Positions 22,124-35,111 of a DNA stretch of 64,000 nt are shown in pieces. The stretch spans positions 682,001-746,000 of the forward strand of contig JARFIW010001105.1 in assembly GCA_036346225.1 (NCBI GenBank), in the 5' to 3' direction. A program made the translations under genes and the position numbers. Below the pieces are notes generated by a model. That model had not been told where the DNA came from. It did no database searches and saw nothing but the letters and a program-made list of their open reading frames with translations. Positions within the stretch are counted from its first letter, which is position 1. Each line of letters begins with the position of its first letter. The stretch is from Platerodrilus igneus (Eukaryota; Arthropoda; Insecta; Coleoptera; Lycidae).

Positions 22124-23300
22124 TCAACGATGTTCTGCTTGTTTCAGGTAAAAGTCGTCTCTAATTTTGTACATGTCGTACACGTTACACTGATAGTGTA
22201 GTATAGCTTCAATATCGTACAGTTTCTTTAGCTGTTTACATTCCGCATTATTTGGATGTTCAAATTTCGCATGCCACAACTCAGGAGTCGCAGTATGAGC
22301 CATATAAGCATTTAGATACAACGTAAATATTGCCTGATCGGTGCCCCGTAAGTATGATCTCATCTATATCGTTCACTGCTTGTGCCATTTTATAGCTTAC
22401 TTTCGTTATCACTTTTTCGTCATACAATTTTGATATAGACAAAAGGTTTTCCTTCATATTTGGAACGTACAGTACACTGTTTAATATTTGGCCGTTTCCT
22501 CCATTTTTATCATACCATTTAATCGATACTTTGCCCTTTCCTTTGCATTTCAGGCGATTTTCCCCAGCACTGAGCGCGGATTTGTTTATTCGTTCTACGT
22601 TTAGAAACTTCTTTCCCTCGTTTGTCATATGGTCCGTTGCTCCACTATCTAATATCCATTCACTATTTTTTGTTTTCGTCATCGATGTACTTAGACCAAC
22701 ACAAGCGCTCATTTTTGCATCGTTTCTTGTCCCACGTTTGTTCAGATGTATCCTTCGATTTCTGTCGTGGATATGATCACCATATTTTGGACAACCTTTA
22801 CCAATGTGATCGCCGTACGATTTGCACCTGAAACATTTGATTCATCGTTCGTTTGCCATTGCGACTTCGTTTCCAACAATTTTTACCTTTTGTGCGTTTG
22901 ATGATGTTGTCTTCGCATCGTTTCGTGTACGTCTCACATTTCCTTTAAATGAACATATATTTATAGTCCCCATTAGGTTTTCCTCGGCGTTTATCAGCCT
23001 CCCCTCGTCGTTCAATCTCGTTTTTATGTGTTCTAATTTAAGGTTCGTATCGTTCGTACTATGGTTTCGTATTCACTTAGCAATCCAATTGAGTATTACT
23101 CCAATGCTCATTTTTTCATCTATAGTGATTCCACATTTGTTCAGCTTTTTTCTAAGGTCATACTTGCTATGAAAATACTCATCAAAGCTTTCGTATGGCC
23201 GTTTACAATCATTTACGTAGCTCTTCTACATTAATATTGCATGATAGCTGTCAAGTTTCGTATGTGACGTCTCCAATTTCTTCCACATTAAGAATTTTTT
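22124..23300 (-). pseudogene. Ty1/Copia gag-protease fragment 1
   Basis: Read from 23300 leftwards: gag residues with several stops, a zinc-knuckle region near 22800, then the open frame 22712-22281 with the aspartic protease signature WILDSGATDHMT (about 22657-22625) and LYVPNMKENLLSISKL. In the next frame (22363-22124) comes the gag-pre-integrase segment (ELWHAKFEHPN). Integrase, RT and LTRs are missing. A second, related copy lies at 33011-34260. Confidence 0.8.
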
Positions 23301-23349
23301 TTATTCAGCACTTTGCCCATATACAGGATGTGAAGTCATTACACTCTTA

Positions 23350-24705
23350 TTCATATTCTATCAGGTATTAAAGTATTCTTTAATGCTATAGAACGAATTA
23401 TCATATAGGAATTCTTTTAGTAAATGCTTATATGTTTTAAGATTGATTGCTTCTTTTATATAATTTGGAATAGCATTGTATAATTTTAATGCCAACTTGT
23501 ATCAGTGATTTTGCATAATAAGCATTGTGAAATTGTTCTTGATGAAGGTGTCATTTTTAATATTTTGTCTTACATATAACGATATTTTATATATGTATAT
23601 CCCAACAACTGTCAAGATTTTTTTCTTTAAAAACTAATTTACAGCTAGTTCTGGCATTTAGGTTAAATAGCAGCCTAATAATTCGTTTTTGTGATACCAG
23701 TAATCTTTTCATTTCAGCGGCTTGCTCACAGAGAATAATATTATAGTGTAGGTGCATATATACCAATACGTAACATACATTTAAAGCTTGGGGTTCACTT
23801 AAGTATTGCTTCATAGTTTTTAACATATAATATGGCTTGTTAATCTTTTTGCATCGATGATCTATACCTGTGTGCCAGTTTAATTTAGCATCTATGTAAC
23901 TTCTCAAGAATAATACTTGTTCACATATTTCAACTTTTGATTTATTTAGCCTAATATCGATGGTGCCTAGGTGTCTTATTTTATAAAAGTAAACACATTT
24001 TGTTTTAGCTATATTAATAACTAATGTGTTTCTTGCACACCACTGCCAAAATTGTTCTATCACAATGTTTACTTTGGTCTGAAGCTCTTCTGGAAATTTA
24101 GCTTCAACCACCATTGTGGTGTCATCTGCATAAAGTATTACTATAGCTTGGTTATGTATTTCAGAAGGTCATTGATAAACACACTGAAAAGAAGGGGTCC
24201 CAGAACTGATCCCTGCGGTACATCTAATTCGCACACATGTTCTTTTGATCTGGCATTATTGATTTTGGTTTTTATTCTTCGTTGCTGCATGAATGATTTC
24301 AGCCAGTCACATTTTACCTCTAATGCCAACATTAAATAATTTAGGTTCCATGAGGTTAGGATTAACACAATCAAATGCACGTGTGATCAAATAAAAGGTC
24401 TATAACATACTTGCCTTCATCTTGTTGTTCGAGTACATAATTTAGAAATTCACATGCAGCTGTTTCTGCAGAACGACCTGGTCGAAAACCATGCTGCTCA
24501 TCTATCAACTAATTAAATTTCATTAGAAAATTCATTATTCTTTTGCAATTAATTTTTCAAAAATGATAGAGAAAACTGAGAGTATGCAGATGGGTCTATA
24601 ATTTTCAACACATTCTATATCACCCTTTTTAGGAACTGGCACTATTAAACCGATTTTCAGTGCATCAGGAGACCACCCAGTTTTCATAGAGTAATTTAGT
24701 ATTTA
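23350..24705 (-). pseudogene. LINE reverse transcriptase fragment
   Basis: From 24705 leftwards: an RT start (VPVPKKGDIECVENYRPI), TRAFDCVN (motif A, near 24380-24410), VPQGSVLGPLLFSVFIND (24160-24215), a damaged catalytic region around 24130, and the long C-terminal frame 24114-23587 (NTLVINIAKTKCVYF). The protein end lies near 23370. Several stops and frameshifts. The upstream side is cut by another LINE tail at 24706. Confidence 0.75.
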
Positions 24706-25140
24706 TTTTTATTTATTTATTTATTTATAATGAAACATGTGTGAATCACTAATGTGAATAACAATTTGTCAACAAAATACAATAAAAGTATGTTTACAAT
24801 TAAAAAAAAAATCACCAAAAAGATGGAAATTATGTTATAAATCTTCAGAGGACAACCTTAAAGAACCAACAGAAGCTAAAAATCAGGTACTGTATAGAAA
24901 ACATTTTCTAATAAGAATCTTTTTATATTCAATTTAAATTGATGAAGAGGAAAATCTTTTATGCTAGAATGAAGTGCGTTATAAAAAATACAGCCAAAGT
25001 AGTTAGAACCATTTCTGCTCCTACTAAGTCTATGGTAAGGTATAACCAATTTGCCATTGTTACAAGTGTCAAAGTGATGAATATCGGTGTTGTGTTGATA
25101 TTGTAAGATTTTTTTTTTTGACATAAAGCAGACATTGTAA
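24706..25140 (-). mobile_element. LINE 3' end with (AAAT)n tail
   Basis: Frame 25124-24876 encodes a typical LINE C-terminus (LVIPYHRLSRSRNGSNYFG, IKDFPLHQFKLNIKRFLL). The element ends in TATTTATTTATTTATTTA at about 24708-24728 (plus-strand view), i.e. an (AAAT)n tail, inside the neighbouring LINE. A second copy of the same family is at 35112-35335. Confidence 0.7.
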
Positions 25141-25142
25141 AA

Positions 25143-26213
25143 TAAACAGACAAAGCAAATACTCCCTGTATGTTTGTTGTGGTTTGTTTAGCATTCTTCT
25201 TAATTTTCTTTGGGAATTAAACCACTTATATTTTTTTAAAATCAACTTTATTTACGTTTCAATCCATGACCTAGGATCGTTGTCAAAATAATAAAAACTT
25301 CAAGTTTGACATTTATGACATAAATTGAAGGTGACTTTGATTTATTGATGTTTGAAATATTTGGTTTGAGTACATAAAGCAAAAATTTTTAAAGTTTAAA
25401 AGAATGATTGCCTTCAATTTGTGTTGCGACCTGGGATCGACTTTCTTTAGGTAGCCAATACGCTTAACGTGAAATCAGCTGATTAATTTTTATTGGCGAA
25501 TTTTATATAAATTCAATAACTTAAAATTGGAAAACATTTTTTAACATGTTTCTATTTATACAATCGAGAGGATGGTTATTAAAGAAGTGTGCGATTGTGT
25601 TACCGTAAGGCTTAAGCAGTCGTTTTTTTATATTTATTTTGAGGGGAAAAAATCATTATGATTTAAGTTACCCAGGAAAAACTTGCAATGCTACCTAGAT
25701 ATTGTGGGCATTTGATTTTCATTTGTTATTTCTTTTGTTATTTCTTTTAGTAATGGAATCCATTGTTTACTGAAAGTCACGGATTCGTTTGCAACGCAGT
25801 TATTTTTATGTAGGGTTATATAAGCAGCTTCTTTGATTTTGCGTTTTTGTTGATTTTCTTCTCTGTCGATAATTTTTGCGTCCTCCCATTTTATTTTATG
25901 ACTGGAGTCCCATGCATGTTGGCAAATCATGGATTTTTCAAATTTCCTATTTTTTATATATGATTTATGTTCTTTTAATCGAACTTCAAATGGTCTGGAA
26001 CTTTCCCCTATATAAAAGTTGTTACATTCGCACGGTATTTTGTAGATGCAGTTTTTTGAACTTTGTATTGCGTTTTTGGGTTTTGTTTTTGTTAATTGTG
26101 CTCTTAGTGTATTGTTGGTTCTAAATACTGTTTTAATTCTAAATTTGTTTCCTATTCTTTAGATTTTTTCGGAGAATCCTTTTATGTATGGTATTGAGAG
26201 CATTTTTTGGTTT
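25143..26213 (-). mobile_element. Penelope-like element 2, 3' half (GIY-YIG and terminal region)
   Basis: Continues the RT half at 32183-33010 after removal of the BEL element. Minus-strand frame (about 26110-25691) has a Cys-containing IPCECNNFYIGESSR GIY-YIG start, RLKEH, and a long open C-terminus (25930-25691). The non-coding 3' end (25670-25143) is shared with 15764-16337 and includes a hairpin followed by GAAAC (plus coordinates 25254-25286), a degenerate relative of the hammerhead-like fold of Penelope-like element 1. One in-frame stop is seen near 26160. Confidence 0.8.
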
Positions 26214-26556
26214 TGTTTGGACCAGTGCTGTATGCTACAAAAATTTGTGATTAAAAATTCATTGCATTGCACTGATTGCTATTTCTCTCTTATTTGGATC
26301 AACTGAAGTTGACCATTTCCATATAACTGATGTATTGAATAAAAAACCTGCTTGTTGTTGATATATATAATGAGCAAAGCAAAAAAATGTGTACATATAA
26401 AAACTGACAGAACTTGAATATGACATTTCTTACTAAACCTATTATTTTGCTACAAGGCACTCTATAAAATAAATCATGATGCATTAACATTCTATATATT
26501 TGAAGCATTAACATGGTTAATTCAACATTAACAATGAGGCTATTCAAGACCGAACA
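26214..26556 (-). repeat. BEL/Pao 3' LTR
   Basis: 343 bp, starting TGTTTGG and ending CGAACA in plus-strand view. It is preceded on its coding side by a purine-rich tract AAGGGCGGCGGG (26557-26569, minus strand), the likely polypurine tract. Confidence 0.9.
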
Positions 26557-26663
26557 ACCCGCCGCCCTTGAAAGGCTCGCCTTTTAAAATAAACAATGTA
26601 ACAACGGAAATTATAACCAAACGTTATCACATGCATGATATAATTATGAAATCAAATGAAAAA

Positions 26664-28574
26664 CTAAAGTAAGAGTGAATGTGCAGCAACACAAAGATTA
26701 ACAACTACACAGTTCACTGATCGATGGGCAATAAACACACGTTTTTTGCTGAACGACGTTTCACCATTAATTGTCTTGACAGTCACAACTCGAACAATAC
26801 CATCTGAACCGGGAAAAACCTCAACTATGCGTCCCATTTTCCAATTCAATGGAGCTTGATTTTCCTCTTTCAATACAACTAAAGCACCCAGCTTTAAATT
26901 ATGATCAGCATTCTGTCTCCATTTGGAACGTTCTTGTAAGGTCGTTAAATATTTCCGACTCCAACGACGCCAAAAATGTTGCGCCATCTGTTGCAAATGT
27001 CGAAATCGAGATAATCGATTTACGGGTTCTTCGGCAACGATATCCTGTAGTACTGAATTAAGATAATCTCCAATGAGGAAATGTCCAGGAGATAAGGCGA
27101 TTAGATCGTTAGGATCGTTTGATAATGGAACCATAGGTCTGGAGTTCATAGCTGCCTCTATTTGTGTAATAACAGTGTATAACTCCTCAAAAGTTAAAAT
27201 TACGTTACCGATTACTCTTTTCATATGAGACTTGGCTGACTTTACCGCAGCTTCCCATAAACCACCAAAATGGGGTGAGCGAGGGGGTATATATTTCCCA
27301 AGTAATACTATTTTTTGATAAAAAACTTGAAACTTGATTATGATTTTGCAATGCTAACTTGAAAATTGCTTTAAATTTATTGTCCGCCCCAACAAAGGTC
27401 GTGGCGTTATCTGAATATATGCAATTACACAAACCTCGCCTTGACACAAATCGTTTCAATGCATTTATGAAGGAATCAGTCGTTAAATCTCCGACTAACT
27501 CCATATGAGTAGCCTTAGTCGAGAAACAAATGAAAATACATACATATACCTTAACAATTTTACGATTTTTAAGTTTACCGTCTTTTAAATTGAACGGACC
27601 TGCGTAATCTATTCCGCAAATTTGAAACGGCCTAGTTTGTGTGACTTGTGAAGAGGGAAGTAAGCCCATTTTGGAAGAGACGCTAACAGGTTTAACCTTA
27701 AAACATGTTACACACTTTCTCAAAACACTGCGGACTGCGTTGCGACCATTCAAAGGCCAAAATTTTAACCTTACATTTGCCAAAACTGCTTGAGCTCCAG
27801 CATGTAATTGTCGATGATGTTCGTCACGTATAACTAACGTTGTAAAAATGTGCTTTTCTGGTAGTGGGATTGGAAATTTCCTATCTTCAGTAATGGACGA
27901 CCGTGCGAGTCTACCACCTACACGTAATACTTTGTTTTATCCAAAAAAGGATTTAAGGATAATAATTTACTCTTATGCGAAATCTGATTAGAATTTTCTA
28001 AATCACGTATTTCTGCCGAGAAGCTCTGTAGCTGAACTAATCTAACGAGCGCAATTAATAAATTATTTAATTCGCCTTGAGTCAAAATACCAACAATTTT
28101 ATTTTTCCGATTGATTGAGGTGTTTTTGACAAATCGTAAACAATAAGCTATCACCCTTTGTAATTTAAAAAGTGTGGAAAACCGTTCAAAGATATCGATG
28201 TCTGATTGAATAGTGAAAAAAGTGAATTTAATTTTGCGTTTTTCTGGAACATTCTCTATAATTATATTGTTTTCATTTGGCGACAAATTATCACAAAAGT
28301 CACTTGATAACCATTTCGGACCTTTCCACCAAAGATCTGAAATTTCCAATTGAACTGGATCGATTCCACGTGATATTGTAGATAAAATTTTTCTCTTTGT
28401 TACGAGATTAAAATTCGTGCGAAGCCGCTCTACGTTGTACTTAAAAATATCTGAATTAGCGTTCCACAATATTCCCAATGCTTTGGTGTCGTTATTTTTA
28501 TTTTCCGAAATGTAATATTCCAAAAGTTCATCATTCTTAGAGCCTTCGAGAATGCTTCCTTCGTTGAAACCCAT
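26664..28574 (-). pseudogene. BEL/Pao RNase H-integrase region and DUF5641, frameshifted
   Basis: 28574-27918 covers the connection and RNase H region (GILWNANSD, SDLWWKGPKWL). 27783-27205 is the integrase: a CVTCFK zinc-binding half, CGIDYAGPF with the first catalytic Asp, YSDNATTF with the second, and the third catalytic region degraded near 27290. 27224-26664 completes integrase (AMNSRPMVPL) and the DUF5641 C-terminal domain (HFWRRWSRKYL, GRIVEVFPG). Breaks lie near 27910-27785 and 27215. Confidence 0.85.
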
Positions 28575-28588
28575 TTTCGCAGCTCAAA

Positions 28589-29820
28589 CCCCGATTTACT
28601 TAAAAGACTTGTGATGTCATTTTAATAAATCTCGCGTTATCGATCGTGTCTGACCCGTAAATAAGTCATCTACGTAAAATCATTTGAAATTATTTTGCTA
28701 GAAATTGGATGCAATTTTGATTTTCGTATGCAACTTGATGTAATGCTCTGATCGCTAAAATGAAGCAGGCGCAGTACCATATGTTACCGTATTTAAACGA
28801 AAATGCGCGATTTTGTTTTCTGGTTATCGCGCCACAAAATGCGTTGTAGGTCACGCTGATCCTCAGCTATATTGACCTGCCTATACATTTTGACTATGTC
28901 GCTGACTATCACATAATTATGTTTATGAAATCTTAGAAGAATATCAAAAAGATCATCTTGTAATTTTGGACCGACCCTTAACACATCGTTAGCGACAAGC
29001 CACTTGTTGTTTTGCCGATGCATCAAACACTACGCGAAGTTTCGTGGTCAAGCTGTCCTGCTTAAAAACCCCGTGATGTGGCAAATAAAATATGTTTTTC
29101 GAATTTAAGCTTAACTCGTTTTCAGATATGTTTGACATATGTCCCAATTCTTGATATTCGTTCATGAAATGCACATATTGATTTTTCAATTCTGAATTTT
29201 TTGACAATTTATTTTCGAGAGAACGGAATCTTCTTTCTGCATATAAGTACGAATCACCCAATTCATTTAAATTTTTGCGAACCGGTAAACGAACTTCAAA
29301 GTGACCCGATTTATCACGTTTAAGTGTGTCAACAAATTCGTTTTCACACTGTTGCTCTTCTTTCGTGTATTTCAACATCTCCGAAATTTCTTCCATGACC
29401 CAAAATTTCTCCAATTGCTTTTCAAGTTTCACATTAGTCGAAACATTACACGATGTTGCTTTTATATTAGGATACATGTTGACTGGACCCGATAATATCC
29501 ACCCAAGTTTTGACTTTTGTAAAATAGGATTTCTCAAACCAGTTTTTATCTGACCCACGCATAACAATTCAAAAAAAGATCGAAGCTCCTATTAATAAGT
29601 CAATTGCTCCTTCCTGGTTGAATGATGGATCTGCCAATGATAAATGTGACGGAATGTTTATATTTGAAGTACTAAAAGATACACTAGGAATGTGTTCTGT
29701 GATTTTGGGCAATATTAAAAATGAAAGCTTAACCTTGTATGCGTTACAAACTGATTTAATAGTTGCTGTAGTACTGCATGTAATATCGATTTGATTTTGA
29801 TTTATGCCTATTACGGGCAA
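28589..29820 (-). pseudogene. BEL/Pao protease end and reverse transcriptase, frameshifted
   Basis: 29820-29569 holds the remainder of the DUF1758 protease region (LADPSF, DLLIGASIFF). 29567-28989 holds the linker and RT start (SKLGWILSGP, FYLPHHGVF, LRVVFDASA). 29026-28793 continues RT (DIVKMYRQVNI, the motif A region). The catalytic YVDD codons are at 28666-28677 in yet another frame. At least three frame changes separate the pieces, so no full enzyme is encoded. Confidence 0.8.
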
Positions 29821-29821
29821 A

Positions 29822-31291
29822 TATAACTTTTCGACCTGGTAATTTTAATTTCTCGAACAGCTCCTGTGTCATGAAATTAGACTGTGAAGCCGAATCAAGT
29901 AAAATTCGACATTTGAATAACTCTCCGTGATAATTTTCAATATAAATGATTGCTGTGGACAATAAGATAAGTGATTCGTGAGTGTTTGTAGAATAGTTAG
30001 TAAGTGCTATTGAATTACTACTTAAGTTTTCGCTCGTTTGCGGTTGCACCTGCGGTGTTTTCTTTTCGTTCAAACTAGTATCTATCTTTTCGAAATGCAA
30101 TAGCGTGTTATGGTGACCTTGACAAGTCTTACAACCACCTGACTTACATTCCGAAACAAAATGAGTATTGCGCAAACAATTTATACAAAGTTTTAATTTT
30201 TTAACATTCTCTAAACGATCTTTCGCGTTCAATGCACAAAAATCTTTACAATTATAAATATGATGAGCTTTTTTACAAAAACTGCATGATGGATGATTTT
30301 GAACTGAAACGTGCGTAAATGATTTATCGTTGCTACGTTTTTTTTCAAAATTTTTATAGATAGGTTTAGTATTATCGTTACGATTGGATGTATCAACACT
30401 TTCTAACAACTCACAATGTTTTTGCAAAAAAGTGATAAAGTCAGAAATGGTAGGCAATTCGTCTTTTAAAGAAATTGAATGTTCCTGCCATTTCTTTTTT
30501 GTAATGTGATCGAGCTTTGATTTGAACATATAAATTATTAATGAGTTCCAACTGTCTGTCGGTTCACCTAATGATTTTAGAGCTCTTATATTTTTCTCTA
30601 AATCATTAACCAATTTTCGCAATAATACGTGTGACTCTTTTGTGATTGAAGCAACTTCAAAAAGAGCCTGAATATGTTTTTCGACTATGACCTTTTTATT
30701 TTCAAAACGTCTTTTTAGCAATGACCACCCGATATCGTAGTTCTCATTTGAAACTTCGATTGAATCCAAAATTTGCTCCGCTTCCCCCTTGAGGCAGCTG
30801 CGCAAGTAGAAGAATTTCTCTACGTTACTGAGGCTTGCGTTTTGATCGATCAAGGCCGAAAAAGTGTCATAAAAGCGCATCCACTCATGATGGCCTCCAG
30901 AAAATTCTGGCAGAACTACCTGCGGTAGTTTGACGTTTTTTTGCAATATATTGTGAGAAATACTAAATGACTGTTGTTCTAAAGCACGTTCGCCATCCTT
31001 TGATTTCGCTTTATTCAATAAAATATGTTGTTTAGCCATAGCTACTGTCTCATAAAATAAATTTTCAAATGTTTCACGTTCCTCTAAGACTGCTTTATCG
31101 TCATCGAGTAAACATTCAATTTGTGACTGAACTAAATCAAATTCGATAAAAACTGAATTAATCGTGTCCAAACGAGTTTGTAGTTCAATGATTTTGTCAT
31201 CTTTAAAGGCCTTTACAAAATTTGAAAAGCGTGTTAATCTGCCTTTAATTTGACCGCGTTTAATACTAAGTTGCTTTAATTCCGCTTCCAT
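29822..31291 (-). CDS. BEL/Pao gag and start of protease
   Basis: Open from ATG 31291 for about 490 codons. An N-terminal coiled region is followed by a gag domain (DUF1759-like, residues ~150-300: FSGGHHEWMRFYDTF, FFYLRSCLKGEAEQIL). Next come three Cys/His clusters (residues ~345-410: CSFCKKAHHIYNC, CINCLRNTHFVSEC, CKTCQGHH), as in BEL/Pao nucleocapsids. The aspartic protease begins with RILLDSASQSNF (~460), where the usual DTG/DSG reads DSA. The frame leaves the polyprotein near 29825; the protease tail continues in another frame. This is the best-preserved part of the element. Confidence 0.85.
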
Positions 31292-31833
31292 GATTAAAGC
31301 TGCGATAAAATGTAAGCAAGTCTCACACTATAAAACAGATCAAAATTTTATTAGTGTAATATATTCAAAAACCCAAATCGTTAGTTCGCCTTTGCGTACT
31401 ACTTTCGTGAGAATGAATCGACTAAATTGCCTTTGTTTCGTGTGCAAAATGATTGTGTGTGCTTAAACTGAAATGCACATATAATAAAAATCGGTTTAAA
31501 ATGTGACTGATGTTACTGTTATTACATAATAAAGACAAGACAAAGATAAAATTCGAATGATACCTATAGGCTCACAGTAATTAGGCTGCTTAACTTCCAG
31601 TGGTTGAACTTTGTGCTGCCGCTCGTGACCTGATGCTGGGAGTAGTTCCTATTGCTGCAATAACTACGTGGTATGTTCGTCTTTGCTTTGCTTAAAATGC
31701 ACTAAATATCCGATAGGTTTCGCTGAATTCGTAAGGACCATAATAAATACCGTAATTTGCTTGATGTTTCTTTCAACTGACGATACGTGGTTGGTATTTA
31801 TTAAATAAAAAATCCGACTAGAAGATTGACCAA

Positions 31834-32182
31834 TGTTTGGACCAGTGCTGTATGCTACAAAAATTTGTGATTAAAAATTCATTGCATTGCACTGATTGCT
31901 ATTTCTCTCTTATTTGGATCAACTGAAGTTGACCATTTCCATATAACTGATGTATTGAATAAAAAACCTGCTTGTTGTTGATATATATATATATAATGAG
32001 CAAAGCAAAAAAATGTGTACATATAAAAACTGACAGAACTTGAATATGACATTTCTTACTAAACCTATTATTTTGTTACAAGGCACTCTATAAAATAAAT
32101 CATGATGCATTAACATTCTATACATTTGAAGCATTAACATGGTTAATTCAACATTAACAATGAGGCTATTCAAGACCGAACA
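31834..32182 (-). repeat. BEL/Pao 5' LTR
   Basis: 349 bp, identical to the other LTR except for two base changes and three extra TA units. On the minus strand TTGGTCAATCTTC directly follows (31833 leftwards), a candidate primer-binding site beginning with TGG one base in. Confidence 0.9.
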
Positions 32183-33010
32183 GGTTTGTATCGCTGTTTT
32201 TGTTTTCTTTTTCTTTATTTTTAGGGTTTTTATTCATTTCTTTCTCTATTATTCTTTTAGGATATTTGTTTTTATTAGTGTACATCTGATTAGGTCTTTC
32301 TCTTTCTTTAAAATTTCTTCGTTTGATGATATTAATTTTGCTCTATCATACATGGTTTTGATAATTCCTCGTTTGACACAGTGTGGGTGGTTTGAATCGA
32401 AGTTTAAGTATCTGTTTGTGTGCGTTGGTTTTCTGTATACTGATGTATTAATTGTTGTATCGTTTTTGCTAACTAAAATATCTAAAAATGGAAGTTTTCC
32501 ATGTTGTTCTAATTCATATGTGAATTTAATAGTTGGTTCTATTTCGTTAATTGACTGTACAAAGTTTTTAATTAGTTCTGTATTATGAGGCCAAATAGCA
32601 TAGACATCATCTACGTATCTCCACCAGATTAGTGGTTTCAATTCTTGTGTGAATATTACATCTTTTTCAAATTCTTCCATGAATATATTGCTAAAGATTG
32701 GTGATAGTGGACTTCCCATTGCCATTCCGAAGCTTTGTTTGTAGAATTGATCACGTATTTGAAAATATGTGGTATTGACGCATAAACTAAGTAATTTCAT
32801 AATCGATGATATACTTAGTTTTGTTCTTTCTTTAAGGTTGTCATCTTTTTCTAGTTTGTTTTTTATAATATTAAGCGTTTTGTTTATAGGGACATTTGTG
32901 AAGAGATTTACTACATCAAAACTAACCATTGTGTGTGTATTTTCAATTTTTATGTTTGATAATTTTTCTAAAAAGTGTTGGTTGTTTTTTATGAAAGAAT
33001 CCGTTTTGCC
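32183..33010 (-). pseudogene. Penelope-like element 2, reverse transcriptase half
   Basis: Frame 32929-32249 encodes a Penelope-type RT: SFDVVNLFTNVPI (motif A), FGMAMGSPLSPIFSNIFME (motif B), WWRYVDDVYAIW (catalytic YVDD, about 32624-32600), KLPFLDILV and a VYRKPTHTNRYL thumb segment. Upstream residues continue in frame to about 33010, where Copia sequence begins, so the N-terminus is missing. Downstream the frame runs into the BEL insertion site and resumes at 26213. Before the BEL insertion this was a nearly intact but 5'-truncated element. Confidence 0.85.
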
Positions 33011-34260
33011 TGCTCATGGATTTATAATTTTTAGGAGACATTTTGCTAAATTATGGCAAAACTACTACTACTACCGACCATGGATTTGTTTATTCGTTTA
33101 GAAACTTCTTTTTCTCGTTTGTCATTGGGCCGTTGCTCCATTATCTAATATCCATTTGCTGTATTTCGTTTTCGTTGTTGATGTACTTAGACCAACACAA
33201 GCGATCATTTTTGCATTGTTTCTTGTCCCACGTTTGTTCGGATGTATTCTTTGATTTCTGTCATGGATATGATTACCATATTTTGGACAATTTTTACCAA
33301 TGTGATTGCCATACGTGTTCCACCCAAAACATACTGCTGTTAGTATTCTTAACAAATGGCCCCCCACCTGTTTATAGAAAGTAATACAATTTACAATTTC
33401 CTAGTTAAGCTTAAGGAACTATTGTTTTTAAATCAGAGTAATTTATAATTACATTCATTATGTATGATACATTTTATTATACTTGTATTTTATCTTTTTG
33501 GGTAGGGTTGAAAAACTGTCTTATACAGAATTCCACCTATTGGGGTTTTCTTTCTTTTTATTAAGGTTTAATTTGTTTTGTATGTTTGTTTATACTACTT
33601 GTTTACTTCATATGTTTTTTTTAAATTTTAACCCAATAAAGCTTATAATAATAATAATAATAATAATAATTTGATTCTTGGTTTGTTTGCCGTTGTAGCT
33701 ACGTTTCCAATTTTTACCTTTTGTGTGTGTGTCTATGACGTTGTCTTCTCATCATTTTGTGTACATCTCGCATTTCTTTTAAATGAACATATATTTATAT
33801 TCCTCGTTAGGTTTTCCTTGGCGTTTATCAGCATCCACTCGTCGTTCAATCTCGTTTTTATGAGTTCTAATTTAAGGTTTGTATCGTTCGTACCATGGTT
33901 TCGTATTCACTGGGCAATCCAATGAGTATTATCTCGATGCTTATTCTTTCATCTATAGTGATTCCATATTTGTTCAGCTTTTTTCTAAGGTCATACTTGA
34001 TATGAAAATATTCGCCAAAATTTTCGTTTGGCCGTTTACAATCGTTTACGTAGCTCTTCCACATTAATATTGCACGATAGCTGTCAAGTTGCGTATGTGA
34101 CATTTCCAATTGCTTCCACATTTCGTTAAATTCTTGCAATCTTCTATTAGATCTAAATTTCGATCGTCTATGGTTATAATCAATGCCGTGCATTTTTCGT
34201 GATTCCACTTTTTTCGTCCTTGTTTACTTCAAAATCGTTTTTATGGCATCGTTTACTCCT
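33011..34260 (-). pseudogene. Ty1/Copia gag-protease fragment 2, with insertion
   Basis: 34208-33867 encodes gag (LQEFNEMWKQLEMS, VNDCKRPNENFGEYF, ILIGLPSEYETM). 33367-33122 holds the zinc-knuckle end and the protease start, where DSGAT is changed to DNGAT. It closely resembles 22124-23300. A 338-bp insert (33333-33670) splits it. No integrase or RT is present, and the sequence stops near 33011 at the Penelope RT. Confidence 0.75.
33333..33670 (+). mobile_element. LINE-like 3' fragment ending in (TAA)n
   Basis: Interrupts Copia fragment 2, as shown by alignment with the uninterrupted copy near 22825-22850. It ends with AATAAAGCTTA and a (TAA)n run (33645-33670), the tail type of I-clade LINEs. 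No protein domain can be confirmed. Confidence 0.5.
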
Positions 34261-35111
34261 TTCGTAATCATTGTAATTTTTTGCGGAGGGATTTCGATAG
34301 CTAAGTGGTAGAGAAAAAGTGGACATATATACGAAAAAAAAAATGATAATAAACAAAAACAAACAATTACTTCAAACACTTACCGTTTTAAAAATAGCAA
34401 AGCGTTGCCCAATTATTAGCTACGGCCGTACGAAACGGAATAATCTTAATGCGACCGTACAAGACAGGAAGCGATTATCGACTCTTGACTCTTGTCTTCT
34501 CCATGGCAGCTGATAAGAAGTTTGTGCACATGGGAAGGACACAACAAAGTTTGTCGTTATTACGACATTTCCAAACGCGGTGTTTGAAGTAATACATGGT
34601 ACATGCAATGACAATTTGAATATACCGGGCGGAGGTAAATAATTAACAAATTCCAAATACCAAAATAAATACAAGCGGTAAATTAAATATAAACAAAACA
34701 CATATACTTTGCATTCGTATAGAACAAAGTTCGATAATTTATCAATGTAAGCATTCATGTTTTCTGATTTGTCGTTTTCTTCTATTGACTTTGTAGATAC
34801 TGACCGTTTTGGACTACCATTTATTTAGGTATCTAGGGGAGAGTATAATCTGGGTCCATAACCTTTTATTTTGATATGAAAACATTGAAGACTTTAAACT
34901 AATTCAATCTTTATTTCAATGTAATTGTACAATATACGAATGCTTTAATTACTATTACAAAATGTCTTGTCCGTTTTACCAGAATTAAACATAACTACTC
35001 AAAACATATCGTTCTTCGCTATTTCTATTTTTAACCTGTACTCATAGCCTACTCTTTGTGTCTCTTATTAGCCTACTATTATATACAAGTCTACAATTAT
35101 TAACAGCAGTA
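34261..35111. other. No recognised gene
   Basis: AT-rich sequence upstream of the Copia gag (minus strand), possibly including its leader. No LTR partner or protein frame was recognised. Confidence 0.35.

Larger units (their letters stand above)
26214..32182 (-). mobile_element. Complete BEL/Pao LTR retrotransposon (5,969 bp) with 5-bp target duplication
   Basis: Flanked by LTRs (26214-26556 and 31834-32182), both TG...CA, and by the target duplication GGTTT (26209-26213 and 32183-32187). It lies inside the Penelope element. The order gag, protease, RT/RNase H, integrase, DUF5641 is typical of BEL/Pao. The LTRs differ by two substitutions and a 6-bp TA-repeat indel, so insertion was recent, yet the polyprotein has several frameshifts. 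Confidence 0.92.

Noticed and set aside
22531..23172. Plus-strand open frames over the Copia fragment
   Set aside because: They are complements of gag/protease coding sequence and encode low-complexity hydrophobic strings.
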